Part shown: positions 20,052 through 28,871 of the stretch, piece by piece
How the letters are laid out: each line of letters opens with the position of its first letter
Numbering within the stretch: the stretch's first letter is position 1
DNA from: a virus
Virus record (IMG/VR): IMGVR_UViG_3300033233_000017
Location: 1 to 64,000 of that record
Strand: one strand, 5' to 3'
Length of the DNA stretch: 64,000 nucleotides
Notes under the pieces: model-generated
Databases searched by the model: none
The model's input: the letters and a program-made list of their open reading frames with translations, nothing else
Told to the model about the DNA's origin: nothing
Position numbers and translations under genes: made by a program

Positions 20052-20297
20052 ATGCCGGTCACCTCAGTAGCGTGCAAGCAGTCCATTGTAGACTGGCTTC
20101 GCGTCCCACCGCTAACACAGGAACAGATTGACGATGCCAGAGACGTGGCGAACTGGGAACTCACATCCACAGTCGCGGAAGGCGGGAATATTGTGCGTGA
20201 GTTCGATTGTCGCAAGAGTGATGATACACTTCGGGGCTACGTCTATTCCGACATCTCAGACTGTCGGATAGTTGAAGTCTGTATACAGGAAGACTAA
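20052..20297 (+). CDS. Hypothetical protein, 81 aa
   Basis: Acidic, with a helix (TQEQIDDARDVANWELTS) and a strand-rich second half (LRGYVYSDISDCRIVEVCIQ). Same operon as the ATPase. A palindrome copy begins 11 bases after its stop. Function unknown. Confidence 0.55.
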   Translation: MPVTSVACKQSIVDWLRVPPLTQEQIDDARDVANWELTSTVAEGGNIVREFDCRKSDDTLRGYVYSDISDCRIVEVCIQED

Positions 20298-20307
20298 CTA
20301 ACCGCGC

Positions 20308-20319
20308 GTATGCGCATAC
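20308..20319. repeat. 12-bp form of the dispersed palindrome, copy 4
   Basis: GTATGCGCATAC, perfect, in the gap just before the ribosome-binding site of the next gene. Confidence 0.75.
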
Positions 20320-20336
20320 ATTCAAGGAGAGCAATT

Positions 20337-21317
20337 ATGTCACAGATCGCAGAGCAGGTACTGACGGAAACCGGCAAGCGCGTTGCCGCCGGTGGAAATA
20401 TCTTCGAGCGCAGCATCGTCCTGAGCGTGGAAATCGGTGCGCTCGGAGTGGCGCGGCGCGTGGGCGGAGCGAACGTGAAAACCAAACGCGCTGTCGACAG
20501 CGACGGCATCAGCGCGCCTGTGGTCATCGACTCGGACACCAATATGGTCCGAGTCAATAAGTCGCTCCTGGAGTCGTCGGAGTTGACCACCATCCGAAGC
20601 TTGCACGGCGAGATCCGGACGTATCTCTACGGTCAAACGGTCAAAGGCCCGCTTCGGGCCGGTATGTACATCACCCCGCTGATCTCGGTCGGACCGGTAG
20701 ATCGCAAGCTGGTTGAGTATCAGGCGCAACTCTGCACACTGGTAGATGCGTTCATCGACGCTTACCCCTCGCTGATCGAAGAGGCGCGCGGGAAACTGGG
20801 ACCGCTGTTTGATGCGACTGAATACCCGGATGAAGAGGCCGTACGGCGCGCGTTCTATCTCACCTGGGAGTGGATCAGTTTCGGAGTTCCGGCTTCGCTC
20901 CAGCAGGTTCAGGACGAGATCTATAACCGCGAACTGGAGAAAGCACAGCGCAAGATGAGCGAAGCCGCCGACATGGTGCAGACGGCGCTACGCGCCGAAC
21001 TGCTCGAACTCGTTAACCACGCGCGAGAGCGGCTGAGCGGAACGACATCGAACGGTAAGCCCAAGGTATTCCGGGACACACTGATCGGTAATATCCGGGG
21101 ATTCTTCGAGACGTTCGACGCCCGCAACCTGACGGGCGACGAGGCGCTGCAAAACATCGTGGATCGCGCCAAGGGCTTACTCGACGGCGTGGACGCGGGG
21201 GCGCTGCGCGACTCCGATCAAGCACGTGCCCAGGTCGCTGCGGGCTTCGCGGAGATTCAGGCAACGCTCGACGGCATGATCGTGGACAAGCCCGTGAGGT
21301 TGATCGACCTCGACTAA
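20337..21317 (+). CDS. DUF3150-like protein
   Basis: 326 aa. AAGGAG before the ATG. The N-terminal part (IVLSVEIGALGVARRVGGAN, KSLLESSELTTIRSLHGEIR) and the following GMYITPLISVGPVDRKLVEY block match what I know of DUF3150, proteins found in bacteria and phages close to MoxR-type ATPases and VWA proteins. The C-terminal half is long helical coils. With the VWA protein and the AAA+ ATPase in the same window, all three may form one machine. Confidence 0.6.
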   Translation: MSQIAEQVLTETGKRVAAGGNIFERSIVLSVEIGALGVARRVGGANVKTKRAVDSDGISAPVVIDSDTNMVRVNKSLLESSELTTIRSLHGEIRTYLYGQTVKGPLRAGMYITPLISVGPVDRKLVEYQAQLCTLVDAFIDAYPSLIEEARGKLGPLFDATEYPDEEAVRRAFYLTWEWISFGVPASLQQVQDEIYNRELEKAQRKMSEAADMVQTALRAELLELVNHARERLSGTTSNGKPKVFRDTLIGNIRGFFETFDARNLTGDEALQNIVDRAKGLLDGVDAGALRDSDQARAQVAAGFAEIQATLDGMIVDKPVRLIDLD

Positions 21318-21593
21318 GGGAAATAGACATGCCAGAACCACAGGCTCAAAAGGACGCTCCACATGCTCAATAAGAAAAACTTTGAAATTGCTGCCCTGCT
21401 CGACAGTCATCCTTATTGGGGCGCGAATCAAGAAAGCCGTGCGGCGGCAGGAGATCGGAAGCGATGGCTTTCCGGACGCGCGCAACTGACCGACACCACT
21501 TCTAGGGGGGGAAGACCCGGTACTCCTGTAAGTCACACTAGTGCTTGTGCTGGAGCGCCGATTGTGGCTTATTTGCCTGAGAGGAATATCTCG
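21318..21593. other. Gap with only degenerate frames
   Basis: Contains a 14-codon frame (MPEPQAQKDAPHAQ) and short frames such as one ending KKAVRRQEIGSDGFPDARN. The next real gene begins MPEPK, so part of this may be a decayed duplicate. I see no complete gene. Confidence 0.35.
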
Positions 21594-21842
21594 ATGCCTG
21601 AACCCAAACTCATCCGCTGCCGAACCTGCCGCGAGCAATTCCCCCATGACCCACTTAAACCGGGCTACGCGAATCAGTGCTGGCCCTGCACTCAGAATGC
21701 ACTGGACTCCGGGAAGCTAATCGAACCGGAGCCCTATATCGACGTCAGTTGCGCAGACATTGAGGAAGGGCACGCAGTGATACTGGCGCGCGCCAAGCGC
21801 AACATGCCTGTTCCCTTACTCGACCCTGTTCCCTCCGAGTAA
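21594..21842 (+). CDS. Zinc-ribbon protein, 82 aa
   Basis: GAGAGGAA precedes the ATG. CRTC near residue 9 and CWPC near residue 28 form a compact zinc ribbon; the rest is acidic. I prefer this start over a longer frame because the extra upstream residues are of low quality. Function unknown. Confidence 0.6.
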   Translation: MPEPKLIRCRTCREQFPHDPLKPGYANQCWPCTQNALDSGKLIEPEPYIDVSCADIEEGHAVILARAKRNMPVPLLDPVPSE

Positions 21843-21883
21843 GCCGGAGGGATGGCGCTGTAAGCTTGACCATATTATTGTCT

Positions 21884-21912
21884 TGACTAGAGTATCACGT
21901 AAGCGTATACTC
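21884..21912 (+). promoter_or_regulatory. Strong promoter of the recombination operon
   Basis: TTGACT and TATACT with an exact 17-base spacer that contains GAGTATCACG. A leader with GAAGGAGA follows before the ATG. Confidence 0.75.
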
Positions 21913-21929
21913 ACGAAGGAGATTTAATC

Positions 21930-23456
21930 ATGTCACAGCAATATGATAACAACCGCAACTACAACCAGGGGGATCGTCCTGCGAGAGTGATTCCGGAACC
22001 TCCGGAATTTACTGAAGCGCAGTGGAACGAAGTGCTGGCGCTGGTAACCGGGCTGGACCGCAAGAAATTCACCATCCCGGAACTGCGGATGATCCTGCGC
22101 AAACAGCAGATATCGCAAACTGTCCAGATCGTCTTCGGGGACTACGAGCAATTCATCTACACATGCGCGGCGCGGGGACTGGACCCCATGCTCAACGAAT
22201 TGCATATGGAGTATCGGCGCGACAATCAAACCAACTCCTTCAAGTGCTCGCTCGTGACGCACATTGACGGGATGCGCAAACTGGCCGACCTGTCCGGACA
22301 GTATGACGGCTCGAATACCGAATTCGATCACACCGACCGGGACCCCGGAACTTTGGTCTCTGCGACCTGTACTGTGTGGCGCAAGGATGCCACCCACGCA
22401 TTCAAGGCTACTGTGTACCGCTCTGAGTACCTGGGCAACGCGCTGACACACAAGACCATGCCTCATGTGATGCTTGGCAAGGACGCAGAAGCGGCGGCGC
22501 TGCGCAAAGCGTTTCCGGCTGCGGAGGCGGGCATCGTGATCCAGGAAGAACTTGACTCCCCAGCAGCGGACTCCATTGCGAGCGCTGTGGACAAGGAGAA
22601 AGCCACCGATCAGGCTCCCGAGTTCGCGATTGGAAAGAAGGCGGACGCGCCTGTCCCGGCGCAGGCTCCGGTTCCCACCGCGAGCGCCCCGCCTTCGGCT
22701 CCCGTTCAGCCCCAGACTCCGGCCCCCGCACCGGCCCCCGCACCGGCCCCCGCACCGAAAGCTACGGCACCCGCTCCGGTCCTGGAACAAGCACCTATCC
22801 CAGTATCCGGAAAGGACATCGCTAATCGGAAGTGTGAAGCCGTGCTCGCGAAACTCAACACGAAGATGAAGATGGTACGCGAGTTCGCGGTGGGATTCCT
22901 CGGGGAACCCCTGGACGACGGCCTCAAGCGCTTGCCAAAGTCGTCTCTGGTATGGATCGAATTGCTGGACGCGCTGCTCGCGGCGGACGATCCGCTGCAA
23001 GTGGCCGCCTACGGGCAATGTCCCTATGAGTTCGGCAAAACGCTGTCCGCACAACGGCAGTCCGCGCAACTCTCCACGAACGGAACATCCGCGGAGAGTC
23101 TACAGCGGCACTTCGGATGGTGCGAGAAGACGGCCCTGCTCGCGGCGACATACTGCCAGCGTCACGAGTTGGCGATTGGCGATCTTGAGATGCAGATCGC
23201 TAATCTGAACCTCAAGGGAGCGCCAGAGCCACGCTTGCAGTGCTGGCTGAGTATCGGCATCCACACCCCGATTGCGGCGCGCGTGGTGGAAGCTTATCAC
23301 CGTACCGGAACGCCGCTCTCCCAGTACGTCGCGGAGATCGAAGGACACCTGGGTAAACGCCTCACCGATACCGGAGTGGACCCGAAAGCGGTCGAAGCGG
23401 CAGTCAACCAAACCCTTGGGTCACAGGGGCAAACCGGCAGTCTGTTCGGGAGCTAA
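21930..23456 (+). CDS. RecT/Bet-type ssDNA annealing protein with long C-terminal extension
   Basis: 508 aa. Residues about 60-200 carry the RecT/Redbeta signature: ARGLDPMLNELHMEYR, VTHIDGMRKLADLSGQYDG, a WRKDATHAFKATVYRSEY strand pair and KDAEAAALRKAFP. A Pro/Ala linker with three exact 12-bp repeats follows (about 245-290), then a separate 200-residue domain of unknown type. The protein should anneal single-stranded DNA during recombination with the exonuclease encoded downstream. Classical RecT proteins are about 270 aa, so the extra domain is notable. Confidence 0.85.
   Translation: MSQQYDNNRNYNQGDRPARVIPEPPEFTEAQWNEVLALVTGLDRKKFTIPELRMILRKQQISQTVQIVFGDYEQFIYTCAARGLDPMLNELHMEYRRDNQTNSFKCSLVTHIDGMRKLADLSGQYDGSNTEFDHTDRDPGTLVSATCTVWRKDATHAFKATVYRSEYLGNALTHKTMPHVMLGKDAEAAALRKAFPAAEAGIVIQEELDSPAADSIASAVDKEKATDQAPEFAIGKKADAPVPAQAPVPTASAPPSAPVQPQTPAPAPAPAPAPAPKATAPAPVLEQAPIPVSGKDIANRKCEAVLAKLNTKMKMVREFAVGFLGEPLDDGLKRLPKSSLVWIELLDALLAADDPLQVAAYGQCPYEFGKTLSAQRQSAQLSTNGTSAESLQRHFGWCEKTALLAATYCQRHELAIGDLEMQIANLNLKGAPEPRLQCWLSIGIHTPIAARVVEAYHRTGTPLSQYVAEIEGHLGKRLTDTGVDPKAVEAAVNQTLGSQGQTGSLFGS
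22719..22754 (+). repeat. Three 12-bp tandem repeats in the annealing-protein linker
   Basis: CCGGCCCCCGCA three times, encoding a PAPA run. Confidence 0.85.
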
Positions 23457-23460
23457 GACG

Positions 23461-23679
23461 ATGTGCTCACACGATTACGGATGGCCCCGGAAGGGGAGCG
23501 ACAAGGTGGATCGGCAGACCTGCGGGCGCTGTGGTGGTGTCCGCGTGTCCCGGATTCAGTTTGATCCAATGCCGGCCCCGGAAGCTTTGCGCGCTGCGCG
23601 AAAAATGGAGCCCGAGCGTATGCGCGCGTACATGAAGGACGACGAACCGAAAGTGATGGCGGCGGGGGCATCCTGCTAA
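23461..23679 (+). CDS. Zinc-finger micro-protein, 72 aa
   Basis: Begins with C, H and a CGRCGG pair, a likely zinc site, and ends with an Arg/Met-rich helix. A copy of the 14-bp palindrome in its last 60 bases encodes MRAYM. No family assignment. Confidence 0.55.
   Translation: MCSHDYGWPRKGSDKVDRQTCGRCGGVRVSRIQFDPMPAPEALRAARKMEPERMRAYMKDDEPKVMAAGASC
23618..23631. repeat. 14-bp dispersed palindrome, copy 5
   Basis: GTATGCGCGCGTAC, one unmatched pair, near the 3' end of a gene. Confidence 0.75.
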
Positions 23680-23704
23680 ACAGGTGGACGGGAGGAGGTG
23701 GGTG

Positions 23705-24061
23705 ATGGAGTTCACCGTAGGGCAGGAAGTGGCAATCATTAACTACCACTGGGGTCGCCGGGTTGAAGGGTTTTCCACTGTTGCGGTTGTGGGGAAGCGA
23801 CGGATCGTGCTCGCCAATAAGTCAGAATGGAGCATAGAAGGACGCCCATGGGGATACAGATATGAATCTCGGAGCATTGTTCCCGCAACGGAAGAACTTC
23901 ACCGCGAGGCTCTTGACACAGAGAGACGCAACAATGCGCTCCGGGGAATTGATCGCGTTAAGTTCCGCAACCTCACCACGGACCAACTGGAGCGTATCTT
24001 GGCGGTAATCAATGAGCCCAAGACCAAGGAGCCCCCTGAGCAGGAGAATAACTGTGATTGA
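23705..24061 (+). CDS. Hypothetical protein, 118 aa
   Basis: GGGAGGAGG precedes the ATG. The first 60 residues look like a small SH3-like barrel (EVAIINYHWGRRVEGFSTVA), the rest is helical with FRNLTTDQLERILAVI. Function unknown; lies between recombination genes. Confidence 0.5.
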   Translation: MEFTVGQEVAIINYHWGRRVEGFSTVAVVGKRRIVLANKSEWSIEGRPWGYRYESRSIVPATEELHREALDTERRNNALRGIDRVKFRNLTTDQLERILAVINEPKTKEPPEQENNCD

Positions 24062-24088
24062 CATGGGCGACGCAGGGAGGACACCTAA

Positions 24089-24694
24089 ATGGCACAGATT
24101 CACGGCCTGACCTTCAATACCGAGCAACACCGCTACGCCGCGCAAGGGCGCGATGTCCCTGGCGTGACCATGATCCTGCACGACCTGGGGTTCTACCCTC
24201 CGTATCCCATGGACCCCTACTATCGGGCACGCGGCGCGGCGGTCCACTCCTGTACGGAACTAATCGACCAGGGAATGCTGGCTATCGCGGACAACCGGGA
24301 GGGACAGACGCGCTATCCGGGGACCGACGAGCGGTTGTGGGGTTACCTGGATGGTTGGCGCGAGTTTCGCGCAGCGACCATGTGGGTGATCCGGGCTGTG
24401 GAGGAGCGCATATCGCACGATGGGCTCTGGTACGCGGGCACGCTCGACCGACGCTTCATCTCGTCCGCGTCGAACATCATCGCGGACATCAAAACCGGCT
24501 CGGCAGAGGAGTTCGTCCGCTACCAGCTTGCTGGATACGCGCTCGGTTGCGGAGACCTCAAAGCAAGGCGCGTAGTAATCGAGTTGCCTGGAGACGGCAG
24601 GTATCATCTTCGAGACGATTTTTCGTGTCCCCAGGACATAGACGACTGGGCCACGATTGCAAAATTCTGGCACTTGCAGAAAAGGAGATCATAG
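24089..24694 (+). CDS. PD-(D/E)XK exonuclease, partner of the annealing protein
   Basis: 201 aa. The nuclease core is visible: LWYAGTLDRRF (first Asp), then IIADIKTGS (D-I-K of the catalytic pair) and the FVRYQLAGYAL helix with the conserved Gln-x3-Tyr, as in Cas4/RecB-like phage exonucleases. Such enzymes resect double-stranded ends for RecT-type annealing. It lies about 630 bases after the annealing-protein gene in the same operon. Confidence 0.85.
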   Translation: MAQIHGLTFNTEQHRYAAQGRDVPGVTMILHDLGFYPPYPMDPYYRARGAAVHSCTELIDQGMLAIADNREGQTRYPGTDERLWGYLDGWREFRAATMWVIRAVEERISHDGLWYAGTLDRRFISSASNIIADIKTGSAEEFVRYQLAGYALGCGDLKARRVVIELPGDGRYHLRDDFSCPQDIDDWATIAKFWHLQKRRS

Positions 24695-24696
24695 AC

Positions 24697-25656
24697 ATGG
24701 CTCGCAAGAAAGTCACCAGCATCGAGACCGCCAAAGGCCCGCTGCTGGACATTGTAGACACCCCGACCGAACCAGGGATGGACCTGGAAGTCATTGTCGG
24801 AACGCCGGGGGATCTGGTCCCTCGCGCGCAGGAATTCATCGAGTTCTTGACCAATGGGCTCTCCGGCTACGGAACCACGAAAGTGGCCGAATTCAACGCG
24901 CAGTTCGAGGGGCTCGAACGCCTACCGGTGAACGCGGAGACTTGCCCGCAGGTCAGCAAGCGGTTGGCGGAACTCAAAGACTGGATGAGCGATATCGACG
25001 CATCTTTCAAAAAGCCAACTGATATCGCCAATCGCATCCACAAGTGCATGACCGGCGCGCGTGCCGCCATCCTGGACACTGCGAAAATAGTGATGGTTGC
25101 CACGAGCAACAACCTCCTGAAGTACAACCTTGCCGTGCGCGAAGAAAACGAACGCCGCGCACGCGCGGCGGAAGCCGAGCGCCAGCGATTGGCCCAGGAA
25201 GCGGCTGACAAGGCTCGCGCGGATGCTGAAGCCGAGCGACAGCGTTTGTTGGACGAGCAGCAAGCGCGTCTCGCAGAACAACGGGCAGCAGCAGAGGAAG
25301 CGGCACCGTGGGACGACGAGCCCGAACCCGTACCGATACCCGAGATCGCACTGCCGGACCCGGAGGAAGCGGCGCGGCAGGCGGCGGAAACGGCACTCCT
25401 CAACGCGCCCGTGGCGTTGAGGAGTGCGAAACCTGAGATGGTTGGCGTGGCCACTCGGAAGACCCCGCTCCATGCGGTCGTGTGCGACAAAATCGCACTC
25501 ATCAAAGAGGCGGCAGAGAACCCGGAAGCATTCGCACAGTATCTAGAACCTGTAATGCCGTTGCTGAACGCACTGGCGAAGCAGGCCGATAAGGAGATGG
25601 TGTACATCGTCCCCGGCGTACGCGCCGAGCGCGGTGAAACATTGGGACGGTCTTAG
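24697..25656 (+). CDS. Coiled-coil phage recombination-operon protein
   Basis: 319 aa starting two bases after the exonuclease. Residues about 50-140 are helical with a folded pattern; about 150-210 is a long Arg/Glu/Ala coiled coil (ERRARAAEAERQRLAQEAAD); then a Pro-rich acidic linker and a small C-terminal domain. Many phages carry a protein of this layout next to their exonuclease or SSB genes. Function unknown. Confidence 0.65.
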   Translation: MARKKVTSIETAKGPLLDIVDTPTEPGMDLEVIVGTPGDLVPRAQEFIEFLTNGLSGYGTTKVAEFNAQFEGLERLPVNAETCPQVSKRLAELKDWMSDIDASFKKPTDIANRIHKCMTGARAAILDTAKIVMVATSNNLLKYNLAVREENERRARAAEAERQRLAQEAADKARADAEAERQRLLDEQQARLAEQRAAAEEAAPWDDEPEPVPIPEIALPDPEEAARQAAETALLNAPVALRSAKPEMVGVATRKTPLHAVVCDKIALIKEAAENPEAFAQYLEPVMPLLNALAKQADKEMVYIVPGVRAERGETLGRS

Positions 25657-25661
25657 CGCGT

Positions 25662-25675
25662 GTACGCGCGCATAT
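25662..25675. repeat. 14-bp dispersed palindrome, copy 6
   Basis: GTACGCGCGCATAT, between a stop codon and the next ribosome-binding site. Confidence 0.7.
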
Positions 25676-25694
25676 GCGGCAAAGGAGCAAGCAC

Positions 25695-26153
25695 ATGAAG
25701 CTGACTATCACCGTCGAAGACAAGACGTACCAGATACAATTCGACCGGATCGAACACTCCTCCGAGTTGAGCGGCTACGACACTCACATCTACGGCACAA
25801 GTGACGGAGTGAACCTCTTCAAGATTCGCGGCGCAGAGCGGGCCACTATCTACAAATCGAATGACTCGTACCTCGCGTCGGGGATCTCGTTCTGCTCGCG
25901 CAAAGAGCGGTGGAACGGGGAGAAAGGACGCAAGGAAGCGGTCAAGAAGGCGCTGCTCGCAGCCAAGGGCTCTTTCACCAAGGCGCAGCGGCATGAGTTC
26001 TGGGACGCATACCGCAGGCTGGACGACGAGGAGTATAGACTCCAGTGCGCCGCCGCAGAGAAGGAGCGACCGATGTGCGCTCCCGATTCCACGCCCGCAG
26101 ACAGAGCGATGACCGGATATCTCGATGACATTCGCGACAGTGCGTCCGCCTGA
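25695..26153 (+). CDS. Hypothetical protein, 152 aa
   Basis: AAGGAG precedes the ATG. The first half is strand-rich (MKLTITVEDKTYQIQFDRI), the middle basic and helical. It has no motif I can place. Its stop overlaps a short frame that ends in an SSB-like tail. Confidence 0.55.
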   Translation: MKLTITVEDKTYQIQFDRIEHSSELSGYDTHIYGTSDGVNLFKIRGAERATIYKSNDSYLASGISFCSRKERWNGEKGRKEAVKKALLAAKGSFTKAQRHEFWDAYRRLDDEEYRLQCAAAEKERPMCAPDSTPADRAMTGYLDDIRDSASA

Positions 26154-26223
26154 GTTGCCGGCCATGCCTGCCATACCCCCACCCCCCGCTGCGCGCGAGG
26201 ATGACCCGGACTGCCCGTTCTAA
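26125..26223 (+). CDS. Micro-protein with SSB-tail-like end
   Basis: A 32-codon frame (or 19 codons from a later ATG) ending PPPPAAREDDPDCPF. A proline-rich linker followed by an acidic tip ending in Pro-Phe is how bacterial and phage SSB proteins end, the part that recruits partner proteins. No OB-fold is encoded in this frame and no SSB gene is seen elsewhere in the window. Real expression is uncertain. Confidence 0.35.
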   Translation: MTFATVRPPELPAMPAIPPPPAAREDDPDCPF

Positions 26224-26267
26224 CGGGCAGTCAACCTGAAACCGCAGTCAACTAGGAGGATACAGAT

Positions 26268-26492
26268 ATGATGGACATTCCGATGGAGAAAATCGAGGGA
26301 TCAAGCAACATCGAAGCGGCGGGCTATCTGCACTCCGCCATGACGCTGCGCATCCAGTTCACGGGCGGGCGGAAGTACGACTACGCTCCGGTCCCGGAAG
26401 AGACCTGGAAGGCGCTGATGAGCGCTCCGAGCAAAGGGAAGTTCTTCGCATCTAACATCAAGAACATCTACGGTTGCGAGAAGGTTGGCTAG
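26268..26492 (+). CDS. KTSC-domain protein
   Basis: 74 aa. AGGAGG before the ATG. The sequence SSNIEAAGYLHSAMTLRIQF, then YDYAPVPEETWKALMSAPSK and FFASNIKNIYG, follows the KTSC domain, a small domain found alone or fused to RNA-binding enzymes. Its exact role is unknown; phages often carry it as a single-domain gene. Confidence 0.8.
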   Translation: MMDIPMEKIEGSSNIEAAGYLHSAMTLRIQFTGGRKYDYAPVPEETWKALMSAPSKGKFFASNIKNIYGCEKVG

Positions 26493-26504
26493 GAGCGCTA
26501 AATC

Positions 26505-26819
26505 ATGCGTTTTCCGGACAAGATTACCGCTGGCGAAAAGTACGGTCCGGCGATGCGGATCACGGACCCGGAAAAGGCGCGGGAGTATTTCGAAGCCTGC
26601 GTCGAACACTGTATGCGGAGGACGCACCGAGAGCGCACGGAAGCGGAGCACATCGAACGCATGAACCTAGGTTACTTTGCCGGATACTTCAACCGGGAAA
26701 CCTATGAGCGCGCGCAGCGATTGTACATGTCTTCCCATCCGGCGTTCGGTTCGGGTTACCCCGCTCCCAGAGTTGCGATGGGGGCGGGGCTCCGGGAAGG
26801 AGCCAAGAAGGTAGACTAA
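26505..26819 (+). CDS. Small conserved phage protein, 104 aa
   Basis: The motif AREYFEACVEHCMR... with RMNLGYFAGYFNRETYERAQ is a layout I associate with a common phage hypothetical family in replication regions. No catalytic residues visible. Function unknown. Confidence 0.6.
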   Translation: MRFPDKITAGEKYGPAMRITDPEKAREYFEACVEHCMRRTHRERTEAEHIERMNLGYFAGYFNRETYERAQRLYMSSHPAFGSGYPAPRVAMGAGLREGAKKVD

Positions 26820-26821
26820 TC

Positions 26822-27049
26822 ATGAGCACACTCGACACCCTCACTAATACTCTTCTGAAAGTCTCGAAGGAGTACAACAGTTTGAAACTCGCAGTGGAGG
26901 ACCTACGTGCGCAGATGGAGGCCGACGCCATGCGCAAGATCAAACTGTACCTGGAAGCCGAGTACGGCGCGGAACTGCAACGTCTCGCGGAAGCGCGGAG
27001 CGATGCCCATGACGACCTAATGGCAGGGCGGATCATATTGGCGGGGTGA
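26822..27049 (+). CDS. Coiled-coil protein, 75 aa
   Basis: Entirely helical with heptad spacing (LKLAVEDLRAQMEADAMRKI). Immediately precedes the helicase gene. Could be a small structural or bridging protein; no specific assignment. Confidence 0.55.
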   Translation: MSTLDTLTNTLLKVSKEYNSLKLAVEDLRAQMEADAMRKIKLYLEAEYGAELQRLAEARSDAHDDLMAGRIILAG

Positions 27050-27073
27050 GTACGCTAAGGGGGAACTAGTAAA

Positions 27074-28870
27074 GTGGGATTGCGCGACTATCAGCAAGAC
27101 TGTCTCGACAAGATTCGGGAGGCGAAGCGGAAGGGCATCAATAAGCAGCTTTGCGTTTCTCCGACAGCTTCAGGAAAAACGGTAATTTTTTCCCATCTTC
27201 CTGATGCGCTTGGACTGCAACCGGGCGAACAGATGATGGTGTGCGCCCACAGGAAGGAGTTATGCGACCAGACCGCTGAGAAACTGCGCAGATACAACCC
27301 AGACCTGAAGGTCTCAGTGGAACGGGCCGAGGAACGCGCCGACACCAATGCCGATCTTATCGTGGCATCAGTTCCCACTATCGGAAAGGCCAAGCGGCGC
27401 GAGGCCGACAACGGGAACTTGATCGCATCTCCCGATGACTCCGACCTGAAATGGGAGTTCTGCTCACGCTTGCGCAAGTTCGACCCGGAACGGGTGCGTC
27501 ATTGCGTAATTGATGAATTCCATCACTGTCCGGCTGGTTCCACTTACCACAATGTACTGCGCTACTTCCGTCTCTTTAAGCCGGAGCCGGAGTATGACGA
27601 CCGCAGCAAGACTCTGATCGGGTTCACTGCAACCCCAAACCGAAGTGACAGTATCGGGATGGACGCCATCGTGGACGAGATCGTCTTCCAGCGCGAGATC
27701 CGCGAGATGGTCAAAGCGGGCTGGCTGGAGCGAATCCATGCGTACATGGTTCACACTGAGACGAACATATCCGAGGTCGCTACGCGCCAAGGCGATTTCG
27801 TCCCATCACAGTTAGAGAAGGTCATCAATAGTCCGGAACGCAACCGGCTAATCGTAAGCGAATATCAGAAACGTGGCGAAGGGATGCAGGCGTTTGCCTT
27901 CACTGTCGATGTGCAGCACAGCATCGACTTGGCGCAAGCCTTCAACGATGCGGGTATCCCGGCAGCAGCAATCTCTGGGGACACCCCGCCCGACCTGCGA
28001 GCCGCATACTTCCAGGCATTCAGAGACTACGAGCTACAGATCCTCGTATCCTGCCAAGTGCTACTGGAGGGCACGGACGTTCCGCAGGCGTCCGTGGGCC
28101 TGATGTGCCGCCCGACCAAATCCGGGCTCATGTATACCCAGTCCATCGGGCGCTTGTTGCGTCCGTATCCGGCTCCCGAGGAACTGGCCCGTTGGGTTGG
28201 GTGGATCAAGCCCTACGCGATTATCCTAGACTTCGTAGATGTCTGCGGACGGCATCGGCTAAACACGATTCCTACCCTGTTCGGGCTGCGCCCGGACTTC
28301 GATGCGCGCGGGAAAGACGTCGTGGAGACAGTCGAAGAAGTCGAGCAGTTGACCACCAAGGCGCGCGGCGTGGACCCCGCCCTGTTTACTGACCTCACAA
28401 GCCTGCGGGCTATGGTGGAATCGGTCGATCTTCTGGCAACTCCTACCGTTCCGGAGGCCCTGCGTGGCGTCTCGCCATTCACTTGGATGACCGGACCGAC
28501 CGGAGGGTACGTGCTAATCTTGCCAGAGAAGGCCAGTTACTCTGTGAAGCAGAACCTACTGGGCCAATGGGAGGCATCAAGGAGCGCCAATGGAGTTCGC
28601 TATCCCATGGGTAAATTCAGGTCACTGGACGCTGCGGTGCGCGACATCGACCAGCGGGTTCCTCCCGACGTCCAGGTGATCCTGAAGTCAGATGCCGGAT
28701 GGAGGCGCGAGGCTCCTAGCGACAAGCAGGTAGGACTGCTGTGGAAAGTAGATCGGGAGTTGCGTCAGCGCATCCCCACGTATGAGCAATTCTCCGCATT
28801 TGTGAAGGCGACTTACACTCGTGGAGATGTCAGCAACCGAATAAATCACAACTGGAGACGGGTCAGATGA
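27074..28870 (+). CDS. Superfamily 2 DNA helicase
   Basis: 598 aa from a GTG. Motif I PTASGKT (30-36), motif II DEFHH (147-151), motif III FTATPNR, and motif VI QSIGRLLRP (from 356) are all present, the pattern of the RecQ/UvsW/type-III-restriction-like DEAD/DEAH helicases used by phages for replication-fork or recombination work. The last 150 residues form an additional small domain. It lies in the recombination operon and could remodel branched DNA like UvsW. Confidence 0.9.
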   Translation: MGLRDYQQDCLDKIREAKRKGINKQLCVSPTASGKTVIFSHLPDALGLQPGEQMMVCAHRKELCDQTAEKLRRYNPDLKVSVERAEERADTNADLIVASVPTIGKAKRREADNGNLIASPDDSDLKWEFCSRLRKFDPERVRHCVIDEFHHCPAGSTYHNVLRYFRLFKPEPEYDDRSKTLIGFTATPNRSDSIGMDAIVDEIVFQREIREMVKAGWLERIHAYMVHTETNISEVATRQGDFVPSQLEKVINSPERNRLIVSEYQKRGEGMQAFAFTVDVQHSIDLAQAFNDAGIPAAAISGDTPPDLRAAYFQAFRDYELQILVSCQVLLEGTDVPQASVGLMCRPTKSGLMYTQSIGRLLRPYPAPEELARWVGWIKPYAIILDFVDVCGRHRLNTIPTLFGLRPDFDARGKDVVETVEEVEQLTTKARGVDPALFTDLTSLRAMVESVDLLATPTVPEALRGVSPFTWMTGPTGGYVLILPEKASYSVKQNLLGQWEASRSANGVRYPMGKFRSLDAAVRDIDQRVPPDVQVILKSDAGWRREAPSDKQVGLLWKVDRELRQRIPTYEQFSAFVKATYTRGDVSNRINHNWRRVR

Positions 28871-28871
28871 G

